A DNA stretch of 64,000 nucleotides from CAVQMB01 sp963713445 (GTDB taxonomy: Bacteria > Pseudomonadota > Gammaproteobacteria > Competibacterales > Competibacteraceae). The translations under genes and the position numbers were made by a program. Numbering within the stretch: the stretch's first letter is position 1; each line of letters starts with the position of its first letter. Positions 34,738 through 44,904 of the stretch are shown here, piece after piece. The notes under the pieces are model-generated. The model saw nothing but the letters and a program-made list of their open reading frames with translations, ran no database searches and was not told the origin of the DNA. The DNA lies in contig CAVQMB010000047.1 in NCBI GenBank assembly GCA_963713445.1, positions 62,001 to 126,000 on the forward strand. The letters are read 5' to 3'.

Positions 34738-34939
34738 CCGTGGAAGGCCGCAAACCAACGCGCAACAGCGCTGTCCCGACCCATCTCCCCGCGCCCGCCA
34801 CTCCGTGGAACGGCCATCGGGAAATGCCTTTACCCCGGCCGCTGCCATGATTTTTGTTGTGATATGGGTATGAACTACTCAAAATCGTGCTGACTATCAG
34901 ACCATGCGCAAAGCATCACAATAACGAAAGGCGATATCC

Positions 34940-37434
34940 ATGCGACTTCTGGTACCCAAAATCCGCCATCCGCTGGCCCTAGCCGTGTCGCTGGCGCTCG
35001 CCGCCGGCAGCGCGCAAGCTGCCACCGTGACCGTCACCAGCAACCTCGATGATGGCTCCGGCTGCACGCTGCGCGAGGCGATCGTGTCCATGAGCAGCCA
35101 GGCGCTGCAGGCCGGCTGTGCCAACACCGGCGCCGCCTTCGGCACCGATGACACCATCGTGTTCGACGCCAGCCTCGCCGGAGCCAACGTGTCCCTGAGC
35201 ACCGGTGCACTCGAGGTGCACTCAGACTCAGCCCCGCTGACGCTGACGATCCAGGGCAGTGGCCAGACCATCGACGCCAACCACGCCTCCAGGGTGCTGT
35301 CCGTCGAGTCCGCCACCCTCACCCTCAGCAACCTGACACTCACCGGGGGCTCGGCAAACTACGGGGGTGGAATCTACGCGGGCTACAGCACCGTAACGCT
35401 CAATGACTGCACCGTTTCGGGCAACACCGCCTCCAGCACCACTATCGGGCTGGGTGGCGGCGTGCTTGCCGTCAGTAAGCCCTCGGCGACGCTCGCCGAC
35501 TCGAGCATTACGCTCAGTCACTCGACCGTTTCGGACAACACCGCCTACGGGACCAGTGCCGGGCTGGGGGGCGGGCTATTCCTCTTGGGCGAAAACTCGG
35601 TGACGCTCACCGACTCGACCGTTTCGGACAATACCACCTACGGGCACAGTGCCGGGCTGGGGGCGGCGTGTACTTGGCCACAACGCACCAGGCCACCACC
35701 TTGACGCTTACCGGCTCCCACGTCTCGGGCAACAGCGCTTGGGGCGCTTTCGCGGGAGGCGGCGGGCTATGGGCGGGCAACAGCAAATACTTCGCCGGCT
35801 CCGCGCCGCTCGCCAACTCAACTGTCACACTCACCAACTCGACCGTTTCCGGCAACACCGCCTGCGGAACCGTTGTCGGGCTGGGTGGCGGCGTGGGCAC
35901 GTTCAAATACAACACCGTATTGGCGCTCAACAACTCCACCGTGTCGGGTAACGCCGCCTACGGGACCACTGCCGGGCTGGGTGGCGGCGTATTTGCCTGG
36001 GGTGACAGCTCGGCGACACTCACCAACTCAACCGTCACGCTCACCAACTCGACCGTTTCCGGCAACAGCGCCGCTGTGGGTTCGGACCCCGGGACGGGAG
36101 CGGGTGACGGCGGTGGCGGCATGGCGACGAAATACACCAGCACGACGCTCAACGACTCCACCGTGTCCAGCAACAGTGCCACCCATGGCGGCGGCATCCT
36201 AGCTTCAAGCGACACGCTGAGCCTTTTCAACACTATTCTGGCCGGCAACACGGCGGCGATACCCGATGGTGATTTGTACGCAGTAAGTACTAGCCTGGTC
36301 AATGCGTCCTACAGCCTGTTAGGCACGGCGCTCGACACCAGCCCCTACAACGCCAGCGGTAATCACAACGTCTTTTCCGACGCCCCCGGACTCGAGCCAC
36401 TCAACGACAACGGCGGGCCGACCCAAACGATGCTGCCCGATAGCACCAGCCCCGCAATCGACCAGGGTTCGAACGCACTCGCCGTGGACCCTGAGGGCCA
36501 CCCTCTGACCACCGCCCAGCGCGGCTTCCCGCGTAAATCCGGTACCACCGTCGACATCGGCGCGGTGGAGTATCAACAGACGCTCGGCATCGTCCCGGCG
36601 CCGGTCGATTTTGGTGCGGTAGCGGTCAACAGCGGTTCCATCGACCGGACCGTCACCGTCAACGCCCCCGATGGGGGCAAGGCTGTATTGGGCACGGTCA
36701 GTCTCGGTACCCCGGCCGGGGCGTTCAGCCTCGGGGCCGGCGATCACTGCAGCAGCGGGCATACCTTGGATTCCACGACCCCGACATGCACCCTGACCGT
36801 GGCCTTCGCTCCTACCACCGTGGGTGCCCAAAGCACCACCCTGACCGTGCCCTATGGCAGCGGGAAGAGTACCAGCGTGACGGTGCAAGGCAGTGCCACC
36901 AGCAACACGGTGAGCGTCGGCGGCACCGGCCCGGCTGGCGCCCGCCTGACCCTCACCGGTAGCAACGGCAACAGCGACCCCAACTGCGGTCTGGTCAGCG
37001 CCGCGTTCCTCTCGCCCGGCCCGACCCCGCCGGGTGGCGATAGTGTGGTGGGTCTACCGGTGAGTTTCACCGTCGCCGGCTGCACCCCGGGGGCCACGGT
37101 CACGCTGAGCCTCGATCTCGGCACCAATCTGCCCGCGGGGGCGAGCGTCTACAAGTTCGGTCCGACGGCGGCCGACACCACGCCGCACTGGTACCCGCTG
37201 CCCGGCGCGAGCATTAACGGCTCGACACTCAGCTTCAGCGTCACCGACGGGTCAGCCGGCGACAGCGATCTCATCGTCAACGGCAGCATTACCGATCCGG
37301 TGGCGGCACTCAAAGCGCCACCCCCGGTCGCGTCGCCGATTCCGGCACTCTCGGTCTGGGGCGTGGCACTGCTCAGTGCAATGCTGGGACTGGTCAGCGG
37401 CTGGCCGTGGCGACGACGACGAAGACGTGAGTAA
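34940..37434 (+). CDS. IPTL-CTERM beta-helix surface protein, frame broken once
   Basis: About 831 residues with one frame restored. Order: signal peptide (LALAVSLALAAGSAQA), a CTLREAI-type segment near residue 37, then about eight imperfect repeats of about 30-40 residues built on NSTVSGNTAYGT.AGLGGGV (parallel beta-helix, about 110-420), a choice-of-anchor-Q-like end (SPAIDQGSNA... IGAVEYQ), an Ig-like region, and the tail IPALSVWGVALLSAMLG followed by WRRRRRR, an IPTL-CTERM-type sorting signal. One G is missing from the run at 35659-35663: the first frame ends in AACTWPQRTRPPP, the next gives GGVYLATTHQ. Likely surface-exposed or exported. Confidence 0.8.
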
Positions 37435-37650
37435 CCGCTCGGCGCGCCTGGCGGCAAACAGCCATCAGGCACGGGCAGCACCCGGATGGCACCATCTATG
37501 CTCGTCCCGGCAGCCGGTTCCAGCTTGCCAATGCTAGACTGTGATCGGGATTTATTGCGAATAATCCGTACCCGAAAGCCGGTGACATCCAACTTTTCAA
37601 TGAACCGTGATCGTGGGTCATCGCACGTCCGCAATGGGGTGTGCTGATCG

Positions 37651-39953
37651 ATGACTGACGCCATTTCTTTCGCCAGCCAGCACACCAACACCTTCCCGCC
37701 ACTTTTGCGCCAGCTCGGTGTCTCGGTGTTGGTTTCGACTTATCAGGCCGGGCATCTGATCCTGTTGCGCGATCAGGGCGAAAGCCTCAATACGCATTTC
37801 CAGCCGATGGCCAAGCCGATGGGTATGGCGACCGACAGCGGAAAGCTGGCTATCGGATCGGATCATCAGGTCTGGACGTTTCACAACCTCTCCGGCGTAG
37901 CGCCCAAGGTCAACCCGGCGGGTCGCCACGATGCCGCTTACCTGCCACGCCAGATCCACGTCACCGGCGACATCGACATCCACGAGATGGCCTATGCCGG
38001 CGATGGCGAGCTGTGGCTGGTCAACACCCGAATGTCCTGCCTGTGCACGCTGGCGCCCGAACACAGCGTGGTGCCGCGCTGGAGGCCACCCTTCGTCAGC
38101 GCCTACGATCTGACCGACCGTTGCCACCTGAACGGACTGGCGCTGCGCGATGGCCGGCCGGCCTACGTCACCGCGCTGGGCGAGACCGACACACCGGCCG
38201 GGTGGCGCGATAACAAGGCCGCCGGCGGCCTGCTGATGCGGCTCGGCGACGAACGCATCCTGGCGCGCGGATTGTCGATGCCGCACTCGCCGCGCTGGTA
38301 CGACAATCGGCTGTGGTATCTGGAATCCGGTGCCGGCCAGCTCTGCACACTGGATCCGGAAACCGGCACCAAGACCGTCATCGCCGAGCTGCCCGGTTTC
38401 ACCCGCGGGCTGGATTTCGTCGGCCGCTACGCCTTTATCGGTCTGTCGCAGGTGCGCGAGACCGCGGTATTCGCCGGCTTGCCACTCACCGCGCGGGTCG
38501 CCGAGCGCCACTGTGGGGTTTGGGTGGTGGATACAGTAGCCCGGCAAGTGGTGGCCTATGTCATTTTCACCGGCGATGTACAGGAGATCTTCGCGGTCAG
38601 CGTGCTGCCGTGGCGCTACCCGACGCTGCTGGAGCTATCCGATCCGCTGCTGCGTACCAGCTACAGCCTGCCCGACGAGGCGCTCAAAGCCTTCGCGCCG
38701 CCCGACCCACTGGCCGAGCAGTTCGGCGCTGCCACTGCCGCCCATCAGCGCCGCGAACTGGACCAGGCCATCGCCGACTATCGGGCGGTGCTGGCGGCGC
38801 GCCCGACCCATCGCAACGCCCGGTTCCAGTTGGGTCTGGCACTGGTCGACGCTGAGCGCTGGGACGAGGCGATCACCGAACTGCAGACCGTGGTGGCCGA
38901 GCGGCCGAAGCATGCCGAAGCGCACAACAGTCTCGGGCTGGCCTATGCCCGACTGGCCGCCGACGCACAGGCCATCGCACATTTCGACCAGGCAATTGCG
39001 GCCGATCAGCAGTTTGCCATCGCCCACTTCAACCGCGGCCTGATCCGGCTGCGCACTGGGCGACTACGCGCGCGGCTGGGAGGACTACGACTGGCGCTGG
39101 CAGATGCCGAGCTTCACGCCGTTCCGCTGCCCGCAACCGCTATGGCAGGGCGAGGACATCAGCGACAAGGTGCTGCTGGTGCACACCGAGCAGGGCAATG
39201 GCGACGCCTTGCAGTTTGCACGTTTCCTGCCGCTGGCGGCCGATCGCTGCCGCAAGTTGATCGTTGCCTGCACCGAAAACCTGCGCCCGCTGTTACGTAC
39301 CGTCGAAGGGGTCGCCGAGATACGCTTACCGGGCAAGCTGCCGACCGACAGTTTTGACATCTATTGCCCACTGCTCAGCCTGCCGCGCGTGCTCGGAATC
39401 ACGCTGGAAAATCTACCGCCGACAGTACCTTATGTCCGGGTACCCGGAACGCATTCTGGTGCCGCGACTCGACGGCGATGGGTTCAAGGTCGGCCTGGTG
39501 TGGGCCGGCAGCGCCACGCAAAAGGACAACCACCACCGATCCTGCCCACTGGACCACTACCTCACCTTGGCGGATCTCCCGGGAATGCAGTTCTACAGCC
39601 TGCAGACGCCGCTCGCCGTCGGCCAGAGTGAGCCGGCTTCGCGGCCACGGATCGTCGACCTGGAAGCGGAGCTCACCGACTATGCCCGTACCGCGGCACT
39701 AGTCGAACAGTTGGATCTGGTGATCAGCGTGTGTACGTCAGTAGCTCATCTGACCGGGGCTATGGGCAAACCGGTTTGGATACTGCTCGCCCATTACGCC
39801 GACTGGCGCTGGGCGCGCGAAGGTGAGGCCAGCGCCTGGTACCCCAGTGCCCGGCTGTTTCGCCAGCGTGCGCCGGGCGACTGGGCGGAACTGCTGGAGC
39901 GGGTCCGCTCAGCGCTGGCGGGCACCCCCCTGTCGCACAGCACAGTAACGTAG
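37651..39953 (+). CDS. TIGR03032/TPR/glycosyltransferase-like protein, frame broken twice
   Basis: About 766 residues with two corrections. Residues 1-350 match the TIGR03032 family (LGVSVLVSTYQAGHLILLRD, HDAAYLPRQIHVTGDIDIHEMAY, HLNGLALRDGRPAYVTALG). TPR repeats follow (HRNARFQLGLALVDAERWDEAI, HAEAHNSLGLAYARLAADAQAI). The C-terminal 300 residues resemble the GT-like part found with TPRs (LLVHTEQGNGDALQFARFLPL; LDLVISVCTSVAHLTGAMG). An extra base at the G run 39058-39060 turns GDYARGWEDYDW into GRLRARLGG; another at the C run 39443-39445 precedes ERILVPRLDGDGF. TIGR03032 function is unknown; export or glycan work is only a guess. Confidence 0.75.
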
Positions 39954-39980
39954 CCAATGGGGAGTTCGGCAAATCGGACG

Positions 39981-40829
39981 TCAGCCCGCGGTAACCGCAG
40001 CGCCAGGCAGTTGTTTGACATGCACGTCCATCTGCGGAAATGGGATCTCAATGCCCTCGGCGTCAAAGCGCAATTTGATGCTTTCCAGCAAATCGCACTG
40101 TAACGCCCACCAGTCGGCGTTGTCGGCACACACGCGCACAGCAAAGTCGATTGAGTTAGCACCCAGATTCTTGACCGCAACCGATGGCGGCGGATCGGCC
40201 AGCACGCGTTCATCGTCGCCGATAATGGCCTCCAGAATCCGCTTCGCCTTCACCAGATCGGCGCTGTAAGCGACCGCAATGTTGAGATCAAGCCGGCGCC
40301 AGGAATTACGGCTGTAGTTGGTGATCGCGCCGCTCCACACCGCCGAGTTCGGCAGCACGACCATCTGGTTGCCGAAACTCTGCAGCACGGTGGAAAAGAT
40401 GTTCACTTCGACGACGCTACCGGAGTGACCGGCGACCTCGACCCACTCGCCGACTCGCAGTGGCCGGAAAACGATGAGCAGCACCCCGGCGGCGAACGAT
40501 GACAATTGGTTCTGCAGGGACAGGCCAACGGCGATAGCGGCGCCACCCAGCACCGCCACTGCCGACGTGGTATCGACGCCCAGTTGCGACAGCGCCGCGA
40601 CCACGATCAGGGTGATGCCGAGGCTTGAGGCCAGCCGCGTCACAAAGGCTGCCAGCGTCCGGTCGGTGTCGCCGCGCGCCATCATCCGCCGTATCAGTAC
40701 CACGACGCCTTTCAGAATCCAGCGCCCGACGATAAAGATTACCAAAGCGGCCAGCAACTTCAGCCCGTAGGGTACGGTAAGCGCCAACAGTTTCTGGGGA
40801 TCGTGTAAAGCCTGCAGCCAAGCGGTCAT
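39981..40829 (-). CDS. MscS-type mechanosensitive channel
   Basis: 282 residues, the size of MscS. Three membrane helices; the pore helix and beta domain are evident in AVAVLGGAAIAVGLSLQNQL, SFAAGVLLIVFRPLRVGEWVEVAG, and FGNQMVVLPNSAVWSGAITNYS. It opens under membrane tension to release solutes during hypo-osmotic shock. Converges with the upstream TPR gene. Confidence 0.92.
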   Translation of the reverse strand: MTAWLQALHDPQKLLALTVPYGLKLLAALVIFIVGRWILKGVVVLIRRMMARGDTDRTLAAFVTRLASSLGITLIVVAALSQLGVDTTSAVAVLGGAAIAVGLSLQNQLSSFAAGVLLIVFRPLRVGEWVEVAGHSGSVVEVNIFSTVLQSFGNQMVVLPNSAVWSGAITNYSRNSWRRLDLNIAVAYSADLVKAKRILEAIIGDDERVLADPPPSVAVKNLGANSIDFAVRVCADNADWWALQCDLLESIKLRFDAEGIEIPFPQMDVHVKQLPGAAVTAG

Positions 40830-41068
40830 GATGCCTCCTTTGTTGTCATGAACCGTGAGGGAACATAGCGCCCGCTGGCGGTTCCGACAAATCCCGCTCG
40901 TCGCCCGGATTAAACCGGTTCACCGCGCAACTTTCGCGCCGACCCAGCTTTCACCATCCGGAGCACCGGACCGCGTTAACTGCGTAGCGCCTGCAGCCTC
41001 ACTGTCGGCGTCATTGACGCATTCGCGGACCAGCCAACCCTGTCGGTGCTGGCACCCAGGGCGGGCCA

Positions 41069-42184
41069 TCATGCGCGCGGCCGCACCACAGCGTGCTCCA
41101 GCGTGCAGCCGGCAAGCCGCTCGGGCACCGGCCGGAAGCCATGCCCCGGGGCATCGGGCGCCCGGATCTCGGAAGGTCCGCTAAGCACGACCTCAGGTTC
41201 CGACAGATCCTCGGCGTAGAGTCTGCTGCTGGGGAAGACATCGGCCGGGTAGCGTATGTTGGGCAACGTCGCGAGCGCCATTGAAGGTCCCTGCCCCACC
41301 GCCGACTCCAACATGCCGCCGACCCAGCACGGCACGTCATGCACCGCGCAGTAGTCATGGATTGCGATGGCGTTGGTCAGCCCGCCGACGCGACCCGGTT
41401 TCAGGTTGATCCAGCGGCAGGCATCGATGGCGATAGCCTTGCGGGCCCGATCGACCGAAACGATGCTCTCGTCCAGACACAGCGGCGTGTCCAGTTCCGC
41501 CTGCAGCCTGGCGTGATCGATCAAGTCGTCGTGGGCCAGCGGCTGCTCGATCATCGCCAGATGGTAGCGGTCGAGTTCGCGGAACATGGGCAGATCGTCG
41601 AGGGTAAAACCGCTGTTGCAGTCAACGTGTATGACGGCCTCGGGGAAAGCCTCGCGCACACGGGCGACCATCTCCAGCCCCCAGCCGGGCCGGAACTTGA
41701 GCTTGGTACGGCGAAAACCGTCGCGCTGCGCCCGGCCGACCGCGGCGACCAGATCGTCGAGGTCATCCATCACCGCGATATCGGCACCGACCTCGACGAC
41801 CGGCCCGCGACCGCCGATGAACTGCCACAGTGGCTGGCCCACCTGCTTGGCGGCCGCATCCCACCACGCATTATCGATACCGGCCTTGGCAAACGGATTG
41901 CCCTTGAACACGCCCAGCAATTCCTGCAAGGCCTGGCCACTGGCGACCTCGCGCCCCACCAGTCGCGGCGCCAGTGCGTCCCGCATCAGCGTGAAGGCGC
42001 CGCTGGCCCACTCCGGCGAATACTGCGGCAAACGATACGGCGCCGTCTCCCCCCAGCCCTCGACACCGTCACCGACCAGCCGTACCAGGACGCCGTCGAT
42101 GGCATATTCCTCGCTAAACGCCGTGCGCCAGGCCTCCTTCATGGGCATCGCGATACGGAACAGTTCGATCTCTTCGATATGCAT
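41069..42184 (-). CDS. Enolase-superfamily racemase/epimerase (MenC2/NSAR type)
   Basis: 371 residues. The muconate-lactonising-type barrel residues are complete: KLK with Lys161 and Lys163, metal ligands Asp188 (VDCNSG), Glu213 (IEQP) and Asp238 (LDES), and the opposite-face Lys262 (NLKPGRVGG). GMLESAVGQGPSMALATLPN is typical of the o-succinylbenzoate synthase class 2/N-succinylamino acid racemase group. No menaquinone genes are near; a transporter and an M20 hydrolase are, so N-acylamino acid racemisation is the better inference. Leftmost gene of the 41-51 kb island. Confidence 0.85.
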   Translation of the reverse strand: MHIEEIELFRIAMPMKEAWRTAFSEEYAIDGVLVRLVGDGVEGWGETAPYRLPQYSPEWASGAFTLMRDALAPRLVGREVASGQALQELLGVFKGNPFAKAGIDNAWWDAAAKQVGQPLWQFIGGRGPVVEVGADIAVMDDLDDLVAAVGRAQRDGFRRTKLKFRPGWGLEMVARVREAFPEAVIHVDCNSGFTLDDLPMFRELDRYHLAMIEQPLAHDDLIDHARLQAELDTPLCLDESIVSVDRARKAIAIDACRWINLKPGRVGGLTNAIAIHDYCAVHDVPCWVGGMLESAVGQGPSMALATLPNIRYPADVFPSSRLYAEDLSEPEVVLSGPSEIRAPDAPGHGFRPVPERLAGCTLEHAVVRPRA

Positions 42185-42225
42185 GCGTCATTTCCTCATT
42201 CAACCGGGACGGCGGACGCCCCGGC

Positions 42226-43107
42226 TCAGTTGTTCAGGTCGATCTCTTCCATCAAGCCCATCAGATCCTCGATCCGGCCCAGCCGCACCCGGCCGCTTTC
42301 ACCGGCCAGCGCCACCGCCTCAGTGCACAGATAATTGAGCAGGCTGATGACGCCGACGTAGGAATCGAACAGCGATATGCCGCGGGTCTGGCAAGGCAGC
42401 ACCCAGGTCGCCAGTTTGGCGGTGGCAACCGCCACCCGGTCGGTGATGTAGGCTATCGGCACTGCCGTCTGCTGCATGACCTCCATGACCTGACGCAGTT
42501 GCGGTGGCCGACGGCGCAAGCCGATGGCCACCATCAGATCGTCGCGGCCGACCGCGGCCAGATCTTCCATCAATACCTGGCCCGGTACCGGCAACAACAC
42601 AACGTCGGGCCGGATCTGGATCAACTGACGGCGCACGTACGAGGCAAAGAAATAGCTGTTGCGAAAGCCAATCACCCAGATCCGCCTGGCACTCACCATG
42701 CGCCGGATGACGTCATCGAGCGCCTGCGGATCCAGTCCGCCCCAGGTCTGGCGCAGATTCATCAGATCCTGATCGATGTGGCGCCCGAGGCTATCGCCTT
42801 CACGGGCCGGCGTGACCAGCGAGGTATTGAGGTAGAGGGGTTCGCCCGCCTCCTGGGCTGCGCGCACCTCGCGCTGCATTTCACGGTAATCGCTGTAGCC
42901 CAGACGCTGGACCAAGCGGGTGACCGCCGCCTTTGAAACCCGCGCTCGAAGCGAGAGAGCGGTCGCCGAGTACAACAGAATATCACCCGGGTACTCGAGA
43001 ATCAGGTCAGCCAGAGCGCGTTCGCTGGCAGGCAGCATTTCGTAATGTGCATGCAGTCGCTTTTCAAGCATCCGCGGTTCACGGGCGCCTGTTCCTAGTC
43101 GAGTCAC
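42226..43107 (-). CDS. RpiR/MurR-family regulator
   Basis: About 293 residues: N-terminal HTH_6 domain (ASERALADLILEYPGDILLYSATALSLRARVSKAAVTRLVQRLGYSDYREMQ) and a SIS domain at about 140-270 (ARRIWVIGFRNSYFFASYVRR), which usually binds a phosphosugar or related ligand. I chose GTG 43107 because GGAGG lies 4 bases before it; ATG 43071 is the alternative. It is divergent from the transporter operon, and the racemase gene lies 42 bases downstream, so it probably controls both. Confidence 0.88.
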   Translation of the reverse strand: MTRLGTGAREPRMLEKRLHAHYEMLPASERALADLILEYPGDILLYSATALSLRARVSKAAVTRLVQRLGYSDYREMQREVRAAQEAGEPLYLNTSLVTPAREGDSLGRHIDQDLMNLRQTWGGLDPQALDDVIRRMVSARRIWVIGFRNSYFFASYVRRQLIQIRPDVVLLPVPGQVLMEDLAAVGRDDLMVAIGLRRRPPQLRQVMEVMQQTAVPIAYITDRVAVATAKLATWVLPCQTRGISLFDSYVGVISLLNYLCTEAVALAGESGRVRLGRIEDLMGLMEEIDLNN

Positions 43108-43151
43108 TCTTCCTCCGGTCTGGGCAAACAGTGCTTGAAACAGATTAAAAC

Positions 43152-43172
43152 AGAAATTTCTATTATTTGACA
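43152..43172. promoter_or_regulatory. Regulator/transporter divergent promoter with palindrome
   Basis: A -35-like TTGACA at 43167-43172 (plus strand) is preceded by the palindrome AGAAATTTCT at 43152-43161. The whole interval 43140-43200 is unusually AT-rich. RpiR proteins often bind such GAAA/TTTC palindromes, so this is the likely operator. No good -10 at standard spacing was found (TATCAT at 43187 is only 14 bases away), suggesting regulated transcription. Confidence 0.45.
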
Positions 43173-43275
43173 CTCCGATATTTTTGTATCATTCTCAAAA
43201 TCGTGGGAAACAGCAACACCTGCCCACGCCCCGTCGTACCAAGACCTCGTCACGTCGGTTGGAGGAGAATCTGTC

Positions 43276-44817
43276 ATGCAAAAGGCAATCAGTCTGGGCG
43301 CTGCCGGTCTGGCCGCCTGGCTTGCGCTGAGCACAGTGGCACATGCCAAAGACATAATCTGGGCGCGCAACGGCGATATCGACTCGCTCGACCCGCAGCG
43401 CGCCACATCAACACTGTCACGCCAGGTCTGGATGCAGATCTACGACACGCTGCTGGCCTTCAATGACAAGGGCAAAGTGGTGCCCAACATGGCCAAATCG
43501 TGGTCGGTCACCAACGGCGGCAAGACCGTCACTTTCACCCTGCATCAGGGTCTCAAGTGTTCCGATGGCTCGCCGTTCACAGCCAGCGATGTCCTCTTCA
43601 CGGTGCGCCGCGCGCTGAGCAAGGACCACCCCAGCCTGACCAAGACCAGCTGGGGGCCGATCACGAAAGTCGACAAGGTCAACAAGCTAACGGTGCGGTT
43701 TGAACTGGCGAAGCCATTTGCCGCGTTCGTACCGTTCCTGACCGACCCGTTCACCAGCATGATCTGCCGCAGCATGAAGGACAACAATAACTTCGGCACT
43801 TCGGCCGCCGTCGGCACCGGGCCCTGGAAGTTCGTGAGCTGGACCAAGGGCTCTGAGATCGTGCTGGAGCGCAACCCGAACTATCACAACTACGGCTGGC
43901 CGGTCGCCAATTCCGGACCACCCAAGGCCGAGCGGCTTATCATCAAGGATATTCCGGAAGGCCAGACACGGCTGGCGGGGCTGCAAACCGGCCAGCTCAG
44001 CGTCATCGTGCCGCCGATCGAGAACGTCAAGGACATCCGCTCGAACCCGAAGCTGAAACTCGACGTTGCCTCCCGCACCGGCCAGAACATGTTCCTGGAA
44101 TTCGCCGTCCACCGGCCGCCGTTCAACGACGTGCGGGCCCGCAAGGCGGTCGCCGAAGCGATTAACGTGCCGGTCGCGCTGAAGCTGGTGTTCGGCGATC
44201 TGGTCGAGCGCGAGTACTGCCCGATCTCGCCTGGCGTGCTGGGCAACGACCCCGCGTTCTGCAAGCAGCACGGTCAACACTACGATCCGGCCGATGCCAA
44301 GAAACTGCTGGCCGAGATGGGCTACAACGCCAGCAACCCGATGCACATCATCATGATGACCTGGGTCGGTGATTCGCGCGGCAAGCTGCTGCAGGTATTC
44401 CAGAACATGCTGGCCCAGGTAAACATCAAGGCCAAGATACAGGCCATGGATATCGGCACGCTGAATGCCCGGGTCAAGCAGGAAAACGACACCAAGACCG
44501 GCACCGGCACGCTCGACCTGATGGGCTGGACCTGGTTCGACCCCGACGTGCTCTACCTGTTGTGGCACTCACCGGGCGCTTATGACGGCTTCAGCACGCC
44601 GCAGCTCGATACCCTGCTGGACGCAACGCGTACCACCATCGATCATGACAAACGAGTGGAAGCCGTCAAGAAGGTGGAGCAATACCTGCTGTCCCACGCC
44701 GCTCAGGTACCGATTTATACGCCCGGCTGGAACTGGCTGTATGCGACCCAGGCCAGTCTCAAGGGCTTCAAGATCGGTCCGTTCAACCGCCCGATGTTCA
44801 ACGACGCCCACTTCTGA
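43276..44817 (+). CDS. Dipeptide/oligopeptide ABC transporter, binding protein
   Basis: 513 residues with a signal peptide (SLGAAGLAAWLALSTVAHA) and the family 5 solute-binding fold: DSLDPQRATSTLSRQVWMQIYDTLLAF, PFTASDVLFTVRRALSKDH, GTGPWKFVSWTKGSEIVLERNPNY, HRPPFNDVRARKAVAEAIN, VPIYTPGWNWLYA. These Dpp/Opp proteins bind peptides, nickel or opines. GGAGGAGA precedes the start. First gene of the five-gene transporter operon. Confidence 0.92.
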   Translation: MQKAISLGAAGLAAWLALSTVAHAKDIIWARNGDIDSLDPQRATSTLSRQVWMQIYDTLLAFNDKGKVVPNMAKSWSVTNGGKTVTFTLHQGLKCSDGSPFTASDVLFTVRRALSKDHPSLTKTSWGPITKVDKVNKLTVRFELAKPFAAFVPFLTDPFTSMICRSMKDNNNFGTSAAVGTGPWKFVSWTKGSEIVLERNPNYHNYGWPVANSGPPKAERLIIKDIPEGQTRLAGLQTGQLSVIVPPIENVKDIRSNPKLKLDVASRTGQNMFLEFAVHRPPFNDVRARKAVAEAINVPVALKLVFGDLVEREYCPISPGVLGNDPAFCKQHGQHYDPADAKKLLAEMGYNASNPMHIIMMTWVGDSRGKLLQVFQNMLAQVNIKAKIQAMDIGTLNARVKQENDTKTGTGTLDLMGWTWFDPDVLYLLWHSPGAYDGFSTPQLDTLLDATRTTIDHDKRVEAVKKVEQYLLSHAAQVPIYTPGWNWLYATQASLKGFKIGPFNRPMFNDAHF

Positions 44818-44904
44818 GCACCTTGCCAGGACCGGCGACCGTTTGTCGCCGGTCCTGGTCGTGTGAAGCGTCCCGGACGACTTGCGTGCGAGGCTCACGA
44901 GCCG

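Noticed and set aside
35300..36230. Repeats as a CRISPR array or minisatellite
   Set aside because: The repeats are protein-coding, imperfect and of unequal length with in-frame beta-helix motifs, with no spacers.
41069..42184. menC of menaquinone synthesis
   Set aside because: Family fits, but no other men genes are present and the surroundings are a transporter and amidohydrolase; racemase/epimerase is the better reading.
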